Positions 62,121 to 64,000 of a stretch of 64,000 nt of DNA are shown piece by piece. The notes under the pieces were generated by a model. That model saw nothing but the letters and a program-made list of their open reading frames with translations. It had not been told where the DNA came from and did no database searches. Position 1 is the first letter of the stretch. Every line of letters begins with the position of its first letter. The DNA is from Welwitschia mirabilis (lineage: Eukaryota; Gnetophyta; Gnetopsida; Welwitschiales), in assembly GCA_051453625.1 (NCBI GenBank), contig JBOZIK010000001.1, forward strand, positions 284,883 to 348,882. Reading direction: 5' to 3'. Both the position numbers and the translations under genes were made by a program.

Positions 62121-64000
62121 TTAATAGCACGTAATACTTCCTAAAGACAAAGAAAATGGAAGAAGACAGCTGGATCTAAAAGAAATAGGTAGACAGGTAT
62201 GAATGAGGAAAGTAGGACTGCACAATATTTTATAAAAAGGAGTGATTAAGTTGAATTTGAAAAAAAAAAAAAACAGGTCCATCACCTTTATCCCACTCTA
62301 TAACCCTATAGGTCATCCAGTAATCCGTTGAAATTTGGACTGTGAAAATTCTAGGTTTGGTTGACTAGGACTCTAGTTCAATTAATCTAACTAGATTTAG
62401 GTCTGATCTAGGAAAGATAAAGTAACCAAGTAAAATTTAATTAACTCAACTTCCCTAGATCTAGTTGACTGAATGCAAAATCTAGTGAACTGTCCTACTT
62501 TGAGTCAGAGGATAAAGAGACAATTCTTAGTTCATGATGAAGTCTTAATAATTTATTAAATTTTAGGGATTTTATAATAATATCAGCTAGTAATTTATTA
62601 GTGCTAATAAAGTTCATAGAAATTTTGTCTTTTTCTACTTAATCTACAAGGAAATGGTGTCTTAGTCTAATATGTTTCATTTAATAATGTTGAACAAATT
62701 TATTTAAGATATTAATTACACTAGTATTATCACAAAGATTAGAACTATTTAAATTTAACTCCAAAGTCTTTGAGAATTTCCTTCATTCAAAGAAGATGGG
62801 TACAACAACTTCTTACTACTATATATTCTTCTTTTTCTGTGGAAAGAGAGATAGATTTTTGGTTGTTACTTGACCATTCTACCAAGCATGATCCTGAAAG
62901 AAAACAATTTCCACTGGTGCTTATAACCTGCCCACTCTGTATCACTAAAACTTATGAGCTTAGATAAAGTTTTTATAGGATATTATATCCTATAATCACT
63001 TGTGCCTTTTAGATATCTTATAATTCTTTTGATAGCTTGGAGGTGTGATTCCTTTGGTTGCATTTGATATCTTGGATACACAGCAACACTGAATATTATG
63101 TTAGGTCTACTTTTAGCTAAATATGATACACTTCCTATCATGCTTCTATAAAGTTTTTAGTCCACAAATTTTTCATGATCATTAAGACTGACTTTATAAG
63201 AAGTTAACATAGGTGTATCAGTTGATTTTGAATTTTATAGTTCAAATTATTTTATCAAGTTCCTTGAGTATTTAGATTGAGAGATGAAAATCTCATGTTT
63301 TATTTATTTAATTTGTAGACCAAGAAACATCTGAACTTCACCTAACATATTCATTTCAAATTATGTGGTTACAATACTAGCAAATTTTTTTAAGAGATAT
63401 TTTTTTGAGGCTACAAAAATTATGTCGTCAACATAGATTTAAATAATAATAAAGTCTTTTTTAATATTTTTGACAAATCAGTTTTATCCACAACTCCACA
63501 AGTATAACTATTTTCTTCAATAAATGTCGTTAGTTTTTCATACTAAGCCCTTGGAGCTTGTTTTAAACCATATAAGCCTTTTAATTCTATAGACATAGTT
63601 TGATTAGTGTGAATCTATGAAACCTTGTGGTTGTTCCACATAAACTTCTTCATTAAGAATTCCATTTAAAAAGGCACTTTTCACATCCATTTAAAAAACT
63701 TTAATGTTCTTAAAAGCTGCATAGGACAAAAACATTCTAATATTGCCCAGTCTTACCAGTAGAGCAAATGTGTCTCCTACATCTATTCCTTTAATTTGGT
63801 TGTGTCCTTGGGTCACTAACCTTACCTTTTTTTAATCACATTATTATGTTCCTTACACTTGTTCCTAAAGATTCATTTTGTTCCAATTACATTTCAATCT
63901 TTTGATCTTTTTACAATTTTCCAAACATCATTTCTTTTGAATTATTAAAGTTCATCTTGCATAGTTATCATCCATTCTTCAAAGGATTCAGCCTCTTCAA

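Larger units (their letters stand above)
59600..64000 (-). mobile_element. SIRE-like Ty1/copia retrotransposon, 3' half
   Basis: A minus-strand copia element enters from the right edge. The RT is readable: AFLNGILNEEVYVEQPQGF near 63.62-63.68 kb, catalytic IYVDDIIFVA with YVDD at 63424-63435, GEVQMFLGLQI, RSMIGSVSYLAKSRPNIIF near 63.1 kb, then HLQAIKRIIRYLKGTSDY near 63.0 kb. A weaker RNase H follows at 62.6-62.95 kb (ISFSDTEWAGYK). An extra ORF, a polypurine tract and a probable LTR come next. An extra ORF after pol and a GGGGGAG tract fit the SIRE/Maximus group. It is less decayed than the other elements here but still has stops. The 5' LTR, gag and integrase lie outside the window; the left limit is approximate. 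Confidence 0.85.

Overview
This is an AT-rich stretch of a plant nuclear genome. The evidence is a spliced cell-wall gene with plant-type introns and a dense set of plant retroelements: Ty1/copia, Ty3/gypsy of the Athila/Tat and chromovirus types, L1-like LINEs with a DUF4283-type ORF1, and a CACTA transposon end. The element mix suggests a seed plant, probably an angiosperm; I cannot name the species. About 3.3 kb of the window is N in 17 gaps.

Only one gene looks intact: a minus-strand pectin methylesterase at 32.4-34.7 kb, with five exons, four GT-AG introns and a predicted 385-residue secreted protein resembling the pectinesterase 53/8 group. It lies in a small GC-richer island. Almost everything else is decayed transposon sequence, with protein motifs readable only through stop codons and frameshifts.

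Layout: 0-4 kb is a non-coding repeat (arm A) whose inverted partner (arm B) is at 18.5-22 kb. Between the arms are a minus-strand Ty1/copia gag-protease remnant (4.1-6.3 kb), a minus-strand Athila/Tat-type gag-protease remnant (6.6-9.85 kb) and a plus-strand LINE reverse transcriptase (14.05-15.35 kb). A tandemly duplicated AT-rich tract is at 22.7-23.5 kb. A Ty3/gypsy chromovirus-like element with both LTRs occupies 24.4-30.2 kb and a MITE-like inverted-repeat element 30.29-30.58 kb. Then come the pectinesterase gene, a non-L1-looking LINE (35.6-37.9 kb, minus), a Ty1/copia RT-RNase H fragment sharing an LTR with a gag-only copia element (37.95-43.46 kb), a gag-like remnant (46.87-47.9 kb), an L1-like LINE with ORF1, endonuclease and RT (48.66-52.8 kb, minus), a CACTA 3' end (55.8-56.09 kb) abutting a second Athila/Tat fragment (56.1-57.0 kb), and a SIRE-like copia element (59.6-64 kb, minus) that runs off the right edge.

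At least nine gaps, seven of them exactly 100 N, are flanked by a direct repeat that ends at the gap on the left and restarts at the gap on the right. This is the mark of overlapping contigs that were scaffolded without being merged, so several kilobases here are probably counted twice. I found no convincing new multi-gene system. The most unusual observations are the contig-overlap pattern, the 3.5-4 kb inverted repeat pair, the LTR-sharing copia pair, the atypical LINE next to the gene, and the CACTA subterminal hairpin.
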